Positions 49,011 to 64,000 of a stretch of DNA of 64,000 nt are shown here, piece by piece. Under the pieces are notes generated by a model. It worked only from the letters and a program-made list of their open reading frames with translations, did not search any database and was not told the DNA's origin. Location of the stretch: contig CM072523.1 in NCBI GenBank assembly GCA_036898135.1, positions 38,005,781 through 38,069,780 of the forward strand, read 5' to 3'. The translations under genes and the position numbers were made by a program. This DNA is from Oncomelania hupensis. Its lineage: Eukaryota > Mollusca > Gastropoda > Littorinimorpha > Pomatiopsidae. The stretch's first letter is position 1; every line of letters begins with the position of its first letter.

Positions 49011-50118
49011 TTTTTTGTGTCATTTCCGTTTCATGATGATTTAATACATTTCAGGGTCTTCAATGTCCCTATTGGGGCCTCCTAGAGTAACTAAAACTCA
49101 CTCACCCCTTTAACGTGCATTTGAGTGCATGTAATTTGTAAACAGTATACATGTTGTTCTTATATCTGTGCCTGTTGTGGCGACACTGAACAGATCGTAC
49201 AACGTGGAAGTTTAGTCGTGTAGCCTTCTACGTACTGTATCGACTATAAAGGAGCTTCGGCGTTACTATAGCGTTTATTAGTATACGAACTGCGTTTCAT
49301 CAGTCTCTGTTAAAATAATATGCACGGCGCGACTTACAAAGGAAATTACGTAGCCTTCGACAGCAGTCTGTGCCTTATTTCTGCGCAATTTTAATCAGCA
49401 TCATATTTGAATATATGGACTTGACATCGCTAGTTTTTAATTTCTGTACACACGTGTATTTCTATGAGTAATACAAGTTTTGTGTCTAGAGATTTTTTTC
49501 ATGTTTTTGTTTGTTAATTTCATTAAAGTCTTGTTCGTCGGAGTGATTTTAGACAATTTTTTCTTCGTGTATAGAGTATGAAAATAACTTGAAAACAAAC
49601 CAAACTCATTTGAGCCATTTTCTAAATCATAAAAGGAGAAATTTCAACAGATAACACTAGAAACGGCATTGTAGGCTGTCCTTAGACTTATTTTTTCAGA
49701 ACAATACTTTTTTGTGCGACTGTTCCAATTTCTTGACAATTCTTTCAATAATTTAAACACAAATAGTCAATTCTTAGCAATCTTTGTCTTCAAATGTTGT
49801 GAAATCAACGTATAAAATATATGGGGAAAAAAACTATCGAATTAGAAATTAAAATGAAAATCTCCTTTCGTCTGGTGTAAAACCAACGTTTTTAGTTTAG
49901 TTATAACGCTTCTTGTAGAGCAAAACACTTGCCAGTATCTAAATGTGCTTTTTAAAAAAGAATCATGACTGAATGACGATTTTAACTAACCCAAAACATA
50001 TTTTATCGTAGGAAAATTGGTTTTTAAGCGATCGGGTGAAACAATTTTAAGAGACTGCTGATCTGAACACCTATTGAGGTGTGGTGACAAAGGACTGTCT
50101 ACATCAGGTCTAAGGAAA

Positions 50119-63190
<13,072 letters not shown>

Positions 63191-63255
63191 GTAGTGTGCT
63201 TTACTCCTGTATTATTATAATATCAGCTTCATATTACTCCATCCTCCGACTCCGA

Positions 63256-63475
63256 TTTCTTCTTCTTCTTCTTCTTCTTCTTCTTCTTCTTCTTCTTCTT
63301 CTTCTTCTTCTTCTTCTTCTTCTTCTTCTTCTTCTTCTTCTTCTTCTTCTTCTTCTTCTTCTTCTTCTTCTTCTTCTTCTTCTTCTTCTTCTTCTTCTTC
63401 TTCTTCTTCTTCTTCTTCTTCTTCTTCTTCTTCTTCTTCTTCTTCTTCTTCTTCTTCTTCTTCTTCTTCTTCTTC
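63256..63475. repeat. (TTC)n array, 220 bp
   Basis: Over 70 TTC units, about 65 bases downstream of the exon 4 donor candidate. Long homopurine-homopyrimidine tract able to form triplex DNA. Confidence 0.98.
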
Positions 63476-63803
63476 TATCCCTATGCTGTAATGTATTTGG
63501 TTTAGATATCACTCTGGGGTTGCCAGTCAAGTGGGGCGAGTCTGGTGTTCCCTGTGGGCGGTAATCTCCCAGATCTGTGTTCCCCAAAAAACTAGGTCTG
63601 TGTTACCCCAGTTGTTTGTTTCTCACAGGTCTGTGTTCCTCCATGATCTTTACATACGACATACTGTTTATATATAGGTGCGCGTGCGTGTGTGTACATT
63701 TAGCGACATATTAATTTATTAGACACAAAGTACTGCATGCGTTTTTAAAACCTATGCAGGGGAATATAGACCTAAGAGAACCTAGACGTGGATGAAAATA
63801 GAC

Positions 63804-63805
<2 letters not shown>

Positions 63806-63876
<71 letters not shown>
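63806..63876. repeat. (TTA)n microsatellite
   Basis: About 23 TTA units. Confidence 0.97.
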
Positions 63877-63877
<1 letters not shown>

Positions 63878-64000
63878 TTTATTCTTCTGTTAGAATGTAC
63901 TTTTTGCATGAGGTGTGTGCATTCCTTTTTATAAGCTACAAAATATTAAAAGTCACATATACATGTAAGCAGGGTTAGAAATTAACTTTTTTTTTACAAG

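Noticed and set aside
63196..63587. Poly-Leu and poly-Arg frames over the TTC array
   Set aside because: Microsatellite translation only.

Overview
This is a 64 kb window of animal nuclear DNA. Genes have GT-AG introns, low coding density, long simple repeats and many transposons (RTE and CR1-like LINEs, a Gmr1-order Ty3/gypsy element, DIRS-like, hAT, pogo/Tigger, PIF/Harbinger and P-like). TTAGGG-type motifs and the element mix suggest a lophotrochozoan, probably a mollusc; that is an inference, not something the sequence proves.

Region 1 (1-16.1 kb). A short hypothetical gene on the minus strand (two exons, 926-1516) lies head to head with a complete seven-exon ASCC1 gene (2745-15887, KH domain plus two 2H-phosphoesterase HxT motifs). 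ASCC1 intron 2 carries a SINE-like copy and a nest of elements: Tigger-like (TA duplication) > hAT family 1 (CACTT duplication) > a 276-bp MITE and a second hAT (ATGTC duplication). Intron 3 carries a 2-kb minisatellite with a 17-bp unit.

Region 2 (16.4-30.6 kb). A MITE with telomere-like internal sequence; a broken gene with a zinc-finger-like N-terminal half on plus (17336-20388) and a tyrosine-recombinase-like C-terminal exon on minus (20842-20381); a YY1-like ATGGCGG start at 22339; four copies of a TATA-containing SINE-like repeat; two RTE tails forming a large inverted repeat; and a pogo-type transposase gene split by a PIF/Harbinger element.

Region 3 (30.6-46.9 kb). A young Ty3/gypsy-class LTR element with integrase upstream of an RT remnant, matching LTRs and an unusual 48-bp flanking duplication; a nearly full RTE LINE inside a hAT-like shell; pogo/Tigger-type non-autonomous elements; a CR1-like RT remnant; and a DIRS-like RT remnant on minus interrupted by an RTE tail.

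Region 4 (47-64 kb). Telomere-motif MITEs in GT arrays, then a gene for a secreted glutamine- and histidine-rich protein (exons at 50119, 51236, 53798 and 62787) with a recurring acidic-MVHG-HxH motif that I cannot assign to a known family. Its third intron holds a second hAT family 1 copy, itself interrupted by a 4.7-kb P-like element that encodes an intact THAP domain.

Only ASCC1, the secreted protein gene, the small minus-strand gene and possibly the split recombinase-like gene look like host genes. Nearly everything else is mobile or repetitive DNA, and empty sites shared between copies allow several insertions to be ordered in time. Stretches where I see no gene or clear element: 1590-2050, 8543-9597, 12840-13540 (intron), 14230-15340 (intron), 26880-27490, 30000-30400, 36380-36740, 48000-48530, 49020-50100, 50620-51230, 52530-53230, 53500-53790 and 63480-63800.
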